Shown here in pieces: positions 20,577-31,540 of a stretch of 64,000 nt of DNA; position 1 is the stretch's first letter; every line of letters begins with the position of its first letter. This DNA is from an uncultured Clostridia bacterium (GTDB lineage Bacteria > Bacillota > Clostridia > Oscillospirales > Ruminococcaceae): positions 82,227 through 146,226 of the forward strand of contig CANQXS010000003.1 in the NCBI GenBank assembly GCA_947627875.1, given 5' to 3'. The notes beneath the pieces were generated by a model. That model did not search any database. It saw only the letters and a list, made by a program, of their open reading frames with translations, and was not told the DNA's origin. The position numbers and the translations under genes are program-made.

Positions 20577-20596
<20 letters not shown>
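19817..20596 (-). CDS. trpA: Tryptophan synthase alpha subunit
   Basis: [17 protein letters not shown]...[22 protein letters not shown]... Confidence 0.97.
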
Positions 20597-21767
<1,171 letters not shown>

Positions 21768-21780
21768 ATCAAAATCTCCT

Positions 21781-22383
21781 TTATTTCGTATTTCTGACAG
21801 CATCCGCAAAGGCTTTCATCTTCGCGAAGTCCTTGATTTTATCGGTTTCGGTCCCCGAGCTGACGTCGACCGCGTAGGGGTGAAGCGCCCTCACGGCTTC
21901 CGACACGTTTTCGGGGTTGAGCCCTCCGGCGAGGAAGTAATCCCGCCCGAGTCCGGATATAAGCGACCAGTCGAAGCCTATTCCGCTGCCCGTTCCCGCG
22001 TCGAGAAGAACAAAGTCGGCAGGGGAGCGCGCGGCGAGCTCAACGTCGCCCTCGGAGGCAATTTTAAACGCCTTTATTACGGGCTTGCCGGTCTCTTCGC
22101 GGAGGCGGGTTATAAAGCCGCCGTCCTCGGCGCCGTGGAGCTGGGCGATGTCGATTATCCCGCTTTCAAGATAGTCTTTTACCTCGTCATACGGGTTGTC
22201 GACGAAAACTCCGACCGCCTTTATTTCTGGAAGCAAGGCTTTTTTGAGCTCGGCAGCCGTTTCGCGCGAGATGCAGCGCCGGAATTTCGGCGCGAGCACG
22301 AATCCCGCGTAATCCGGTCCGAGCCCATTGGCATAGCCGATGTCGCGTAGCGTTCGCAGCCCGCAGAATTTAATTTTTGTCAC
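21781..22383 (-). CDS. trpF: Phosphoribosylanthranilate isomerase
   Basis: [34 protein letters not shown]...[10 protein letters not shown]...DVSSGTETD. Confidence 0.96.
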   Translation of the reverse strand: MTKIKFCGLRTLRDIGYANGLGPDYAGFVLAPKFRRCISRETAAELKKALLPEIKAVGVFVDNPYDEVKDYLESGIIDIAQLHGAEDGGFITRLREETGKPVIKAFKIASEGDVELAARSPADFVLLDAGTGSGIGFDWSLISGLGRDYFLAGGLNPENVSEAVRALHPYAVDVSSGTETDKIKDFAKMKAFADAVRNTK

Positions 22384-23159
22384 AGCCCTTTCAGCTCCTT
22401 AAGCCTTGCGCTTTTGTCTTTTGCGCGCATAAGCGTCTCGCCGACGAGGACCGCGTCTGCTCCTATTTCGCGGAGAGCGCTGATGTCGTCGGGGGAGCTT
22501 ACCCCGCTCTCCGAGACGAATACCCTGTCCTTCGGGACGAGCTCGCGGAGCCTTCGGCTGTTTGAGGTATCGACCGAGAAGTCCTTTAAGTTGCGGTTAT
22601 TCACGCCGATTACCCTCGCGCCGCAGCCGAGGAGCGTTTCGACCTCGCTTTCGCCGTGGGCTTCGCAGAGAGCGGAGAGCCCGAGAGAGTCGCAGATCTG
22701 AATATAGTCGCGTATCTGCGGCGGCTCGAGGATAGAGCATATCAGCAGGACCGCCTTTGCCCCGAGGAGCCTCGCCTCGAAGATCATATAGCTGTCGACG
22801 GTGAAGTCCTTTCTGAGGCAGGGGACCGACACGCTTTTTGCTATTTCGCCGAGGTATTCGTCGCTGCCGAGGAACTTCGTCGGCTCCGTCAAGACTGATA
22901 TAGCGTCGGCTCCTGCGGCTTCGTAGTCCTTTGCAATCTCAAGATAAGGGAAATCGGGCGAGATGAGCCCCTTTGAGGGCGAAGCCTTCTTGCATTCGCA
23001 GATAAAGGCGACGTCCTCTTTTTTGAGAGCGCGCTCGAACTCGAACCCGAGCTTCGGCAGCGCAAGAGCCCTGCGCTCTATCTCGGCAGCGGGGAGCCTT
23101 AGCTTATTAAGCTCGGTGCGCTCTTTGGCGCTTTGAGCCAAAATGTCGAGTATATTCAT
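22380..23159 (-). CDS. trpC: Indole-3-glycerol phosphate synthase
   Basis: FICECKKASPSKGLI...LTEPTKFLGSDEYLGEI...IGVNNRNLKDFSVD. Confidence 0.97.
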   Translation of the reverse strand: MNILDILAQSAKERTELNKLRLPAAEIERRALALPKLGFEFERALKKEDVAFICECKKASPSKGLISPDFPYLEIAKDYEAAGADAISVLTEPTKFLGSDEYLGEIAKSVSVPCLRKDFTVDSYMIFEARLLGAKAVLLICSILEPPQIRDYIQICDSLGLSALCEAHGESEVETLLGCGARVIGVNNRNLKDFSVDTSNSRRLRELVPKDRVFVSESGVSSPDDISALREIGADAVLVGETLMRAKDKSARLKELKGL

Positions 23160-23160
23160 A

Positions 23161-24177
23161 TCAAGCCTTTGAAGCCGCGGCGAATTCCTCAAGCTTGCGG
23201 TATGCGGCGCCAGAGTCTATAGCTTCGGCGGCAATCTTTATTCCCTCGGCTATCGAGGAGGCCTTTTTGGCGACGTAAAGAGCCGCGCCCGCGTTCATAA
23301 GTACTGCGTCGCGCTTCGGACCTTTCGCGCCCTTGAGGATAGCGCGGGTTATATCGGCGTTTTCGGCGGGAGCGCCGCCCGCGAGGTCGGATTTCTTGCA
23401 GGTCTTAAAGCCGAATTCCTCGGGGGTGATGACGTATGACTTCGTTTTGCCGTCGGCAAATTCGCAGACGGTGGTCGGGGCGCTCAGCGATATCTCGTCT
23501 AATTTATCCTGACCGTAAACGACCATTCCGCGCTCTACTCCGAGGCTCATAAGTACCTGGGCGAGCGGCTCGCAGAGATAGTCGTCGTAAACGCCGAGGA
23601 GTATCATCTTAGGGCTGGCGGGGTTGGTGAGCGGACCGAGGATGTTGAACACCGTTCTGAAGCCGAGCTCGCGCCTTATCGCGCCGACGTATTTCATCGA
23701 GGGGTGGTATTTCTGGGCGAAGAAGAAGCATATCCCGACGGTGTCGAGCAGCTTTACGCACTTTTCGGGGTCAAGGTCGATGTTTACGTCGAGGGCTTCG
23801 AGGCAGTCGGCGGCTCCGCATTTCGAGCTTGCCGCGCGGTTGCCGTGCTTCGATACCTTTACCCCCGCCGCGGCGACGATTATCGCCGAGGTGGTCGAGA
23901 TGTTTATCGAGCCGGCGTTGTCGCCGCCGGTGCCTACAATTTCGAGCAGCGGCTTGTCATATTCGACTTTGAGCGCGCGGGCTCTCATAGCCGCCGCGCA
24001 GCCGGCTATCTCGTCGATGGTCTCAGCCTTGGCGCTCTTTGTAGAGAGAGCCGCCAAAAAAGCGGCATTCTGGGTCGGGGTGGTCTCGCCGGTCATTATC
24101 TCGGTCATAACGGCGTAGGCCTCGTCGTAGGTGAGGTCTTCCTTGTTGACTATTTTTGCGATTGCTTCTTTTATCAT
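23161..24177 (-). CDS. trpD: Anthranilate phosphoribosyltransferase
   Basis: [51 protein letters not shown]. Confidence 0.97.
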   Translation of the reverse strand: MIKEAIAKIVNKEDLTYDEAYAVMTEIMTGETTPTQNAAFLAALSTKSAKAETIDEIAGCAAAMRARALKVEYDKPLLEIVGTGGDNAGSINISTTSAIIVAAAGVKVSKHGNRAASSKCGAADCLEALDVNIDLDPEKCVKLLDTVGICFFFAQKYHPSMKYVGAIRRELGFRTVFNILGPLTNPASPKMILLGVYDDYLCEPLAQVLMSLGVERGMVVYGQDKLDEISLSAPTTVCEFADGKTKSYVITPEEFGFKTCKKSDLAGGAPAENADITRAILKGAKGPKRDAVLMNAGAALYVAKKASSIAEGIKIAAEAIDSGAAYRKLEEFAAASKA

Positions 24178-24202
24178 TGTTGTTTCCTCCTTGGAAAGTT
24201 TA

Positions 24203-24772
24203 TTATATGCCGAAAATAAAGTTTTTGAGCATCTGCCTGCCGTCGGGGGTCATTATGCTCTCGGGGTGGAACTGAACGCCGTAGATCGGGTACTCTTTGT
24301 GCTCCACCGCCATAATTTCGCCCTCCTCCGTTACGGCAGTTACCTTAAGGCAGTCGGGCATCGTCTCGGGAGCCGCCGCAAGGGAATGATACCTCGCGAC
24401 GAGGGCTAAGTCGGGGCAGCCCGCAAAGAGCTTCGAGCCGGTGTCGAGCCTGACCTTCGACTGTTTGCCGTGCATAAGCCGCTTGGCGTAGGTGACCGTT
24501 GCGCCGTAGGCGAGGCAGATAGCCTGATGCCCGAGGCATACGCCGAGAGTCGGGATCTTCTTCGATACCGTTGCCGCGACTTCGGCGGTAACCCCCGCGT
24601 CCTCGGGGCGGCCCGGTCCGGGCGAGAGGATTATCCGCGAGGGCTTGAGCGCCTCGATTTCCGGAACGGTAAGCTCGTCGTTTCTTATAACCCTGATGTC
24701 GGGCGAGAGCTCGCCGACGAGCTGGTAGAGGTTATAAGAAAAGCTGTCGTAATTGTCTATAAGAAGTATCAT
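24203..24772 (-). CDS. trpG: Anthranilate synthase glutamine amidotransferase component
   Basis: [16 protein letters not shown]...[13 protein letters not shown]...[12 protein letters not shown]...[11 protein letters not shown]. Confidence 0.96.
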   Translation of the reverse strand: MILLIDNYDSFSYNLYQLVGELSPDIRVIRNDELTVPEIEALKPSRIILSPGPGRPEDAGVTAEVAATVSKKIPTLGVCLGHQAICLAYGATVTYAKRLMHGKQSKVRLDTGSKLFAGCPDLALVARYHSLAAAPETMPDCLKVTAVTEEGEIMAVEHKEYPIYGVQFHPESIMTPDGRQMLKNFIFGI

Positions 24773-26244
24773 AAGCTCACCCCCTCAGCCTGTTTAAGCG
24801 CGCTCAGGACCGCCGCCGCCTTGTTGAGGCATTCCTCGAATTCCTTTTCGGGGACCGAATCGGCGACTATCCCCGCGCCCGAGCGGACGAACACTCTGCC
24901 GTTTTTCTTGTAGGCTATTCTTATCGCGATGCAGGTGTCGAGATTTCCCGCAAAGTCGATATATCCTATCGCGCCGCCGTAGATACCGCGCTTGTTGTTC
25001 TCAAGCTCGCCTATGAGCCGGCAGGCTCTTATCTTCGGGGCGCCCGAGAGCGTTCCCGCAGGGAGAACCGCGCCCACGGCGTCGAGAGCGTCGAATTTAT
25101 CGGAATCTATCTCACCGCGGACCGTCGAGCCGATATGCATAACGTGGGAGTAGCGCTCGATAGAGTGGTATTTTTCGACCTTGACCGTACCGAAGCGGCT
25201 TATCTTTCCGAGGTCGTTTCTGCCGAGGTCTACGAGCATATTGTGCTCGGCGAGCTCTTTTTCGTCGGCTAAAAGCTCGCGCTCGAGCTCGCGGTCCTCT
25301 CTCTCGGTTTTACCGCGCGGGCGGGTCCCGGCGAGCGGGAAGGTGTGAAGTATCCCGCCCTCGAGCTTGACGAGTGTTTCGGGCGAAGCCCCCGCGACCT
25401 CTACGTCGGTCCCGCAGAGATAGAACATATAGGGCGAGGGGTTTATCGTCCGCAGAATTCTGTAGGTATTCAGCAGGCTGCCCTCGAATTCCGCGCTGAG
25501 GCGGTTTGAAAGGACGATCTGAAATATATCGCCCTCGCGGATATACCGCTTCGCCCTCTCGACCATCGAGCAGTAGGCTTCGCGTTCAAAGAGCGGCTTT
25601 ACCTCGCCCTTAAGCTTTCCTCCGCTTTCGGCGGGGATATTCCCCCGCTTCGAGAACAGAAGCCGCGAAAGCTCCGAGAGCTCTTTAGAAGCGGCTTTAT
25701 AGCCCTCCTCGGGATCGTCGAGGGGGATATTTGCTATAAGGATCAGCTTCTGGCGGAAGTTGTCGAAGGCTATTACCTTGTCGAAGAGCATTAAATCGAG
25801 GTCTCTGAAATCCTCCTCGTCGTTTACGTCAACATGCGCCGCGGGCTCTACATCGCCGAAGTAATCGTAGGCGAAATACCCTACAAGCCCTCCCGTAAAC
25901 GGCGGGAGCCCTTCTATTTTCGGACTCTTATGCTCGGCGAGGATATCCCTTATGTATTTTGCGGGGTCGGCGGTTTTGACCTTCAGGCTGCCCGCGCTGA
26001 AAACGCCCTTTGAATATGTGAGCTCAAGCTTAGGTTCGAAGCCGAGGAAGGTGTAGCGCCCCCATCGCTCCTTGCCCTCTATTGATTCGAGCAGATAGCA
26101 ATGGCTCGAAACGGATTTGAGTATCCGAAGGACCTCTATCGGCGTAAAGCTGTCTGAAAGAAGCTCGAGCGAGAGAGGGCAGAGACGGTATTTGCCCTCG
26201 GATGCGATTTTTTTGACGGTCTCTAAAGACGGTGAAAAGTTCAT
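24769..26244 (-). CDS. trpE: Anthranilate synthase component I
   Basis: YMFYL...[65 protein letters not shown]; start set at ATG 26244. Confidence 0.96.
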   Translation of the reverse strand: MNFSPSLETVKKIASEGKYRLCPLSLELLSDSFTPIEVLRILKSVSSHCYLLESIEGKERWGRYTFLGFEPKLELTYSKGVFSAGSLKVKTADPAKYIRDILAEHKSPKIEGLPPFTGGLVGYFAYDYFGDVEPAAHVDVNDEEDFRDLDLMLFDKVIAFDNFRQKLILIANIPLDDPEEGYKAASKELSELSRLLFSKRGNIPAESGGKLKGEVKPLFEREAYCSMVERAKRYIREGDIFQIVLSNRLSAEFEGSLLNTYRILRTINPSPYMFYLCGTDVEVAGASPETLVKLEGGILHTFPLAGTRPRGKTEREDRELERELLADEKELAEHNMLVDLGRNDLGKISRFGTVKVEKYHSIERYSHVMHIGSTVRGEIDSDKFDALDAVGAVLPAGTLSGAPKIRACRLIGELENNKRGIYGGAIGYIDFAGNLDTCIAIRIAYKKNGRVFVRSGAGIVADSVPEKEFEECLNKAAAVLSALKQAEGVSL

Positions 26245-26269
26245 AGACACACCCCGTATTTCTTTATAA

Positions 26270-26585
26270 TATATAAAAAGCGCCCCGGACAGAAAGAACT
26301 CTGTCAAGGACGAACAGCAATAAACTATCCGCGTTGCCACCTTGATTCGCCTTAATAGGCGCGCTCTGCGGAGTACGCTTTTAAAAAAGTTATACTCCCG
26401 GCAACTGACGTATGCCCACACGTTGCAGAATACTCGGGCTTCCCCTTTGACTGCACCCTCGGCGGACCATTTGACGAACAGCTTCAGACCCGGCTCTCAG
26501 CTTCCCGGGCTCTCTGTGCCGGCTTATTCGCCTTTACTCCCGCTTCAACGGTTTACACCGAAATTATACACCGCCGTTTTTGTTT
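26270..26585 (-). ncRNA. T-box riboswitch leader of the trp operon
   Basis: Minus strand contains AAGGTGGCAACGCGG (26329-26343), stem I AGAGAGCCCGGGAAGCUGAGAGCCGGG, candidate UGG (Trp) specifier (26467-26469), and terminator CGTCCTTGACAGA-GTTCTT-TCTGTCCGGGGCGCTTTTT. Confidence 0.92.
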
Positions 26586-26619
26586 TGTCAAGCGGTTTTG
26601 AAAATTTTTTGCCAAAAGA

Positions 26620-26654
26620 TGAAATGCCTCCGGTTTTAAGCCGGAGGCGGGGTT
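26620..26654 (-). terminator. Terminator for acpP
   Basis: gcctccgg-ttttaa-gccggaggc flanked by A/T-rich sequence. Confidence 0.6.
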
Positions 26655-26882
26655 TTACTGATTGTCTTCGATGAATTTTACCAGATCGGCAACAGTGCTG
26701 ATGCTTTCCAGAGCGTCATCCGGAAATTCAACGCCGAACTCGTCCTCGATAGACATTGAGATATCGACGAGGTCAAGCGAATCCGCGCCGAAATCATCAG
26801 CGAGATTCGACTCATAGGTTATACCGTCGGCGTCGATATCGAGCTGATCGGCGATGATCTTCTTTACCTTTTCAAATACCAT
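26655..26882 (-). CDS. acpP: Acyl carrier protein
   Basis: MVFEKVKKIIADQLDIDADGITYESNLADDFGADSLDLVDISMSIEDEFGVEFPDD. Confidence 0.97.
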   Translation of the reverse strand: MVFEKVKKIIADQLDIDADGITYESNLADDFGADSLDLVDISMSIEDEFGVEFPDDALESISTVADLVKFIEDNQ

Positions 26883-26972
26883 TACTAAAACCTCCTGTCA
26901 AGCTGATGTCGTATGTCATTACTAATAGTGTAGCGTGAGAAAGGCGATTTGTCAATAGTGTTTTTGAAATTT

Positions 26973-27818
26973 TCAGGACGTCAGCCCGATGATCTCCTCT
27001 AAATCGAGCCCGGGGTGGAGCGCAAGGTTGAGCGCCGAGGATATAAGCTGCGCCGAACAGCTTATCAGCTTGTCTACCGAGCGGGGAGTTACCATAAGCG
27101 GCTCGCCGCCCTGCCTTTCGGCGCCGAGATCGGCTATAGTAGGCACTCCGACGGCTATGCAGGGGACCCCGAGAGTGGCTTTTGAGAGCTCTTTTCTCGA
27201 ATTGAGAACGCCGCTTCCGGGGGAGATCCCCGAATCGGTGAGCTGAACGGTTTTGCCTAAGTGCGAGAGCTCTGAGCAGGCGAGTGCGTCGACTGCGACT
27301 ACGAGCGACGGCTTTACCGACTCGCAGACCGATTTTATCAGCTCGCCGGCTTCTATCCCCGTCTGACCCATTACCCCCGGGGCGAAGGCGCATACCTCAC
27401 CGAGGTCGCTGCTGTAGAGCGAGGGAGCGTTGGTTTTGATGTGGCGGGTCGAAAAGATATGGGATATCACCCTCGGACCGAGGCTGTCGGGGGTTATGGC
27501 TTCGTTCCCGAGCCCGACGACGAGAACGCTCCCGCGGGCTTTCATAAGCGAGCGGAGCTCGTCTGCCAAGTCCGCCGCGCTCTGCTCAAAATTCTGCGGG
27601 CGCATATCGAGGCGGCTGCCGGTCTCGAGGGTTATATAGCGCCCCTTCGGCTTCTCGATTTTCTTCGCGGCGGAGTCTGAGGTCACCGAAACGTCGGTTA
27701 TCTCGAAGCAGGAGGTTTTCTTTGTGCTTACGGCGATCCCCTCGGGGAGGGGAGCCTCGGTCCGGATGGTTTCGGCGCGCTCGAGCGCAAGATCCGTTCT
27801 TTTGTAGGTATCCGACAT
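26973..27818 (-). CDS. gpr: GPR endopeptidase (spore germination protease)
   Basis: RTDLALERAE...VLVVGLGNEAITPDSLGPRVISHIFSTRHI...VVAVDALACSE...DSGISPGSGVLNSRKELS. Confidence 0.95.
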   Translation of the reverse strand: MSDTYKRTDLALERAETIRTEAPLPEGIAVSTKKTSCFEITDVSVTSDSAAKKIEKPKGRYITLETGSRLDMRPQNFEQSAADLADELRSLMKARGSVLVVGLGNEAITPDSLGPRVISHIFSTRHIKTNAPSLYSSDLGEVCAFAPGVMGQTGIEAGELIKSVCESVKPSLVVAVDALACSELSHLGKTVQLTDSGISPGSGVLNSRKELSKATLGVPCIAVGVPTIADLGAERQGGEPLMVTPRSVDKLISCSAQLISSALNLALHPGLDLEEIIGLTS

Positions 27819-28041
27819 AAAATACGTCCTTTCGCATCAAAAATTTTCCTGAATAGGGAGAAAAATTTTAAAAAAGGTATTGCTTTTTTTGAAAAGTGAT
27901 GATATATTTATTGTTGATACTTGTTGAATAAGTAAGGAGTCATTAACCTTTTGCATTTTCTCTCAGTCATGCAAGTAGCTTATCCAAATAAGTGCATTTC
28001 ATACCCCGAGGTCGGGGCGCTAAGACGAAGGAGGTGTCTTA

Positions 28042-28287
28042 ATGGCAAACATTAAGTCTGCAAAGAAAAGAGTAGAGGTCATCAAGACCAAAACACTCAG
28101 GAACAAAATGGTTAAAAGCTCGCTGAAGACCGCCGTAAAGAAGGCGGAGAACGCCGACGCCGCTTCGAAGGAAGCCGCCGTCAGAGCAGCTATCAAGAAG
28201 GTAGATCAGGCTTGCGCCAAGGGTATTCTTCATAAGAACACCGCGGCGAGGAAAAAGTCGCAGCTCGCTAAGAAGCTCAACGGCTGA
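28042..28287 (+). CDS. rpsT: 30S ribosomal protein S20
   Basis: [34 protein letters not shown]...[20 protein letters not shown]. Confidence 0.97.
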   Translation: MANIKSAKKRVEVIKTKTLRNKMVKSSLKTAVKKAENADAASKEAAVRAAIKKVDQACAKGILHKNTAARKKSQLAKKLNG

Positions 28288-28293
28288 TTTTAA

Positions 28294-28335
28294 AGGGGCT
28301 CCGTCGGGAGATTTTCCCGGCGGGGTATTTTTTCG
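28294..28335 (+). terminator. Terminator after rpsT
   Basis: ggggctccgtcgggagattttcccggcggggtatttttt. Confidence 0.65.
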
Positions 28336-28398
28336 CGGGCTCAGACGACAATAATTCTGCGCGCCGCGACAGATCCTGTTGAGAAAGGACGAAAAAAT

Positions 28399-28926
28399 AT
28401 GAAAAAATTTCTTACTGCGGCAGTTGCAGCAGCGATGATCCTCGCGCTTACGGCTTGCGGTCCCGAGGGAGGAACCGAGCCCGAAACGACTCAGGATACC
28501 ACCGCAGCCGCTCTAACGGTAAGCCTTCCCGAAACCGAGCCGGAGGCAACGACCCCCGCGCCCGAATCCGAGGCTCCTGCCGAAACCACCGCGGAACCCG
28601 CCGTTACCGAAGCTCAGGCTACTGCTGCCGAGGTCGTGACCACTGCCGAGGCGACCACCACCGAAGCCCCCGCGCAGGCAACGACTGCAAAGACCGAAGC
28701 CACCACCAAGGCGACCACTGCCGCCACTACCAAGGCTCCCGAAAAGACCACCGCCAAGGAGACTACCGAAGCAACAAAGGCTCCTGAGCCCGATGTCACC
28801 GACGAAAGCATCGTCGAGGGCGAAGGCGAGACCGAAGACCTCGGCGAATGGGAGGATATCCCGAATCTCGACGAATACCTTGCGGGTCTCGGAATCGAAA
28901 CCGGCGGGCTTGACGGCGGAGAATAA
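28399..28926 (+). CDS. Thr/Ala/Glu-rich low-complexity lipoprotein
   Basis: Lipobox MKKFLTAAVAAAMILALTACG followed by long Thr/Ala/Pro/Glu-rich region with no visible folded domain. Confidence 0.75.
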   Translation: MKKFLTAAVAAAMILALTACGPEGGTEPETTQDTTAAALTVSLPETEPEATTPAPESEAPAETTAEPAVTEAQATAAEVVTTAEATTTEAPAQATTAKTEATTKATTAATTKAPEKTTAKETTEATKAPEPDVTDESIVEGEGETEDLGEWEDIPNLDEYLAGLGIETGGLDGGE

Positions 28927-28937
28927 CGCATCATAAC

Positions 28938-28977
28938 AAAAAGCTCTCTCCTATTCGGAGGGAGCTTAATTTTTTGC
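28938..28977 (+). terminator. Terminator after lipoprotein gene
   Basis: aaaaagctctctcc-tattc-ggagggagcttaatttttt. Confidence 0.75.
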
Positions 28978-28986
28978 GTTATTGTA

Positions 28987-30189
28987 TTATCCTATAGGTA
29001 TTTGGCTTGTCAGTACCTCTATCGCGCGCTTGAGCGCCGGGTCGGTGGTTTCGTCAAGGGCGGCGAGCTCCTCGTCGGTGTCGTCAAAGGTGGCGGGGGC
29101 TTCGTAGTCGGGCTTTATGCCTACGCCCTCTATTGCGATGTTTTCTGAGCTGAGCGTTGAAATGGGGAGGATTATCGCGGTGCCGTCGTAGAGCGGGTAC
29201 GACTCGAACAGGTTCCCTTCGCCCGCGGTGCTCACCCCGACGGTAGAAGCCGCGAGCCGGTCTTTTAAGACCGCCGCCATAAGCTCGGCGGGTCCTTCGG
29301 TGCGGGAATTAACTATCACGCAGAGCGGAATATCCGCTTCGCGCGAGCCCGAGGCGGTGTCGTAAACCGTGACCGTTCCGTCGCGGCTCTCGTTCATAGC
29401 AACCGTTGTTCCCGCAGGCAGCAAAGCCCCGAGGATATTTACCGCAGGGTCGAAAAGCTGACCGCTGTTGTTGCGCAGGTCGATAAGAAGCCCTGTGATG
29501 TCCTGAGAGCGGAGCATCGAATACGCCGCTATAAACTGCTGATAGGTCTTTTCGTTGAATTCGGTGACCTTAATATATCCGAGAGAGCCGTATGTCGCCG
29601 TCCTTACGGTCGCCACGGTCATCTGTATCGTAGAGACGACAGCCGAGCGGTCTACTCCGGCGGTCCTCAGCGTAAGCTCAAGCTGAGTTCCCACGGCGCT
29701 CCTCAAAAGCTCGGTCGCTTCGGAATAGCCTATATCGAGCGCGCTCTGACCGTTTATTTCAACAATGCTGTCTCCGACCGATATCCCCGCAGTAGCGGCG
29801 GGGCTGTTTGCAAGGACCTCGGTGACCGTCGGGTATCCGCCGTCCTCCTTGGTATAAACCCCTATGCCGAGGTGGGTGCCGCTCAAATGCTCGCGGTAAA
29901 GGGTGTATTCCTGTGCGGTCATATAGCGGGCGTCGGCGTTGTCGAGAATAGAGATATATCCGTTGGCGAGAGCCTCGATAAGCTTGTCTTCGTCGATGGT
30001 GCCGTCGTAATATGCGCGGACGTATGCGTCGATCTGCTCTAACTTCTGATACATCTCGGCGCGCTGCTGAACGTCGGGTATAAGGCTGTTGTAAATGCCC
30101 ATTGAGTAGCTCGTCGAGATGATAAAGGTTATCGCGGCGGCGATCGCCATAAGAGCGATCGTAAGTCCGAGCGGGATTTTCCGGTTCAT
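28987..30189 (-). CDS. S41 family C-terminal processing peptidase with PDZ domain
   Basis: LGIGVYTKEDGGYPTVTEVLANSPAATAGISVGDSIVEINGQSA; IDLRNNSGQLFDPAVNILGALLP; catalytic Ser region replaced by NSRTEGPAELMAAVLKDR. Confidence 0.88.
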   Translation of the reverse strand: MNRKIPLGLTIALMAIAAAITFIISTSYSMGIYNSLIPDVQQRAEMYQKLEQIDAYVRAYYDGTIDEDKLIEALANGYISILDNADARYMTAQEYTLYREHLSGTHLGIGVYTKEDGGYPTVTEVLANSPAATAGISVGDSIVEINGQSALDIGYSEATELLRSAVGTQLELTLRTAGVDRSAVVSTIQMTVATVRTATYGSLGYIKVTEFNEKTYQQFIAAYSMLRSQDITGLLIDLRNNSGQLFDPAVNILGALLPAGTTVAMNESRDGTVTVYDTASGSREADIPLCVIVNSRTEGPAELMAAVLKDRLAASTVGVSTAGEGNLFESYPLYDGTAIILPISTLSSENIAIEGVGIKPDYEAPATFDDTDEELAALDETTDPALKRAIEVLTSQIPIG

Positions 30190-30199
30190 ACTGATTTCC

Positions 30200-31510
30200 T
30201 TACTTTACGATGAGATTTACTTTCGAACCCTGCGGGTCAACTCTGTCGCCGTCGATACGGGTCTCAAAGTGGAGGTGCCAGCCGGTCGAGTCGCCGGTAG
30301 AGCCGACGTATCCCAGAACGTCGCCGGTCGAGACCTTCTGCCCGACCTTGACTATTATCTTTTCGGCGTGACCGTAAACGGTGGTATATCCGCCGCCGTG
30401 GTCGATTATGCAGTAGTTTCCGAAGCCGCTTCCGCAGCCGCAGGATTTTTTCTTTCCGTAGTTATGGGTGCAGGAGTTGTTTACGAATATTACCTCGCCC
30501 GAGTTGGCGGCGCATATCTCGGCGCCGTGAATGCTGCCGTCGGAGATGTCTATTCCGCGGTGCATCCTTCCCGAACGCATCCCGTATTTGGATGTTATGG
30601 TGTAGTGACCGGGGCAGGGCCAGAGGAAGGTCCCTTCGGGCAGGTCGCCCATATACTGCGCGCGTGAAGCCTTGCGGATTATATCCTGAATTTCCTTCTC
30701 GAGCTTGTCCGCCTCTTTGTCGAGGGCTTCCTTGTCGTCCTCATAGGCGTCTTCCTTGTCTTTAAGAGCCGCAATAGCCTTTTTCGACTGCGATAAAAGG
30801 TCCTGAAGCTCAACGAGCTTGTCGTTCCACTGAGCCTGAAGGTCTTCCTGTTCCGTTTTCTTGCCCTCGGTTATTTCAACGGTCTCTTCGAGCGCGGCGA
30901 CTTCGTTTTCGAGTTCGAGCTTGTCGGCTTCATATTCCGCCGCGGTGTCGAGCATCGACTGAATGAGCTGTGCGTCGTTTTTGGAGACGCGCTTGACGAG
31001 CTCTATTTTCATCAGCATATCGAAGAAATCGGTCGAGCCGAGGACTATCGACGCAACGGAATCGTTTCCGCTGAGATAGATGGCTCTTAAGCGCTTGCCG
31101 TAGAGCTCGGTGTTTTCCTCTATCTCCTGTTCCTTAGCCTCGATTTTTAAGGACTGTATCTCGATCTCGCCCTCAAGAGCCGCAATTTCGTCTTCGAGCG
31201 ATTCTATCTGAGAGGTGTAGTCGCTTATGAGGTCGACAAGGGTGCGGATATATTCCTCGGTGGCTTCGATCTGCTCGTCGATGGCTTCCTGGTTTTCCTT
31301 TTCCTTTGCGATGTCGTCCTTGGTGCTCTTTATTTTCTTGTCGATCTCTTTCTGCTCAGCCTCTATTTCCTTGAGGCGCTGTTCGAGCTCGGACTGCGTT
31401 GAAGCCTCGGTCACGGTAAGACTCGAGGCTGAATACGACGCAAAGCTTATGACCACCGCCAGAGCGGTGACGACAGTGAATATTTTCCTGAATAAAACGC
31501 GGTGTTTCAA
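30200..31510 (-). CDS. M23 murein hydrolase activator with coiled coil (EnvC/PcsB/CwlO-like organisation)
   Basis: Signal peptide, coiled coil, C-terminal LytM (HRGIDISDGSIHGAEICAANSGEVIF...HGGGYTTVYGHAEKI...GWHLHFE). Confidence 0.94.
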   Translation of the reverse strand: MKHRVLFRKIFTVVTALAVVISFASYSASSLTVTEASTQSELEQRLKEIEAEQKEIDKKIKSTKDDIAKEKENQEAIDEQIEATEEYIRTLVDLISDYTSQIESLEDEIAALEGEIEIQSLKIEAKEQEIEENTELYGKRLRAIYLSGNDSVASIVLGSTDFFDMLMKIELVKRVSKNDAQLIQSMLDTAAEYEADKLELENEVAALEETVEITEGKKTEQEDLQAQWNDKLVELQDLLSQSKKAIAALKDKEDAYEDDKEALDKEADKLEKEIQDIIRKASRAQYMGDLPEGTFLWPCPGHYTITSKYGMRSGRMHRGIDISDGSIHGAEICAANSGEVIFVNNSCTHNYGKKKSCGCGSGFGNYCIIDHGGGYTTVYGHAEKIIVKVGQKVSTGDVLGYVGSTGDSTGWHLHFETRIDGDRVDPQGSKVNLIVK

Positions 31511-31540
31511 TGCCGGCTCCTTTCAACAGTCTATGACGGA

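Noticed and set aside
27840-28041. Possible autoregulatory leader upstream of rpsT
   Set aside because: A promoter-like region and short ccccgaggtcgggg hairpin are present, but I could not support a specific ribosomal-protein leader structure without comparative data.
28455-28787. 110-aa Arg/Gly-rich ORF overlapping the lipoprotein
   Set aside because: Out-of-frame reading of a repetitive ACC/GAA/GCC region; the lipoprotein frame has the signal peptide and lipobox.
28640-28800. Repetitive ACC/GCC/AAG tract considered as tandem repeat or CRISPR-like array
   Set aside because: Codon-level low complexity of a Thr/Ala/Lys-rich protein; no conserved repeat/spacer unit.
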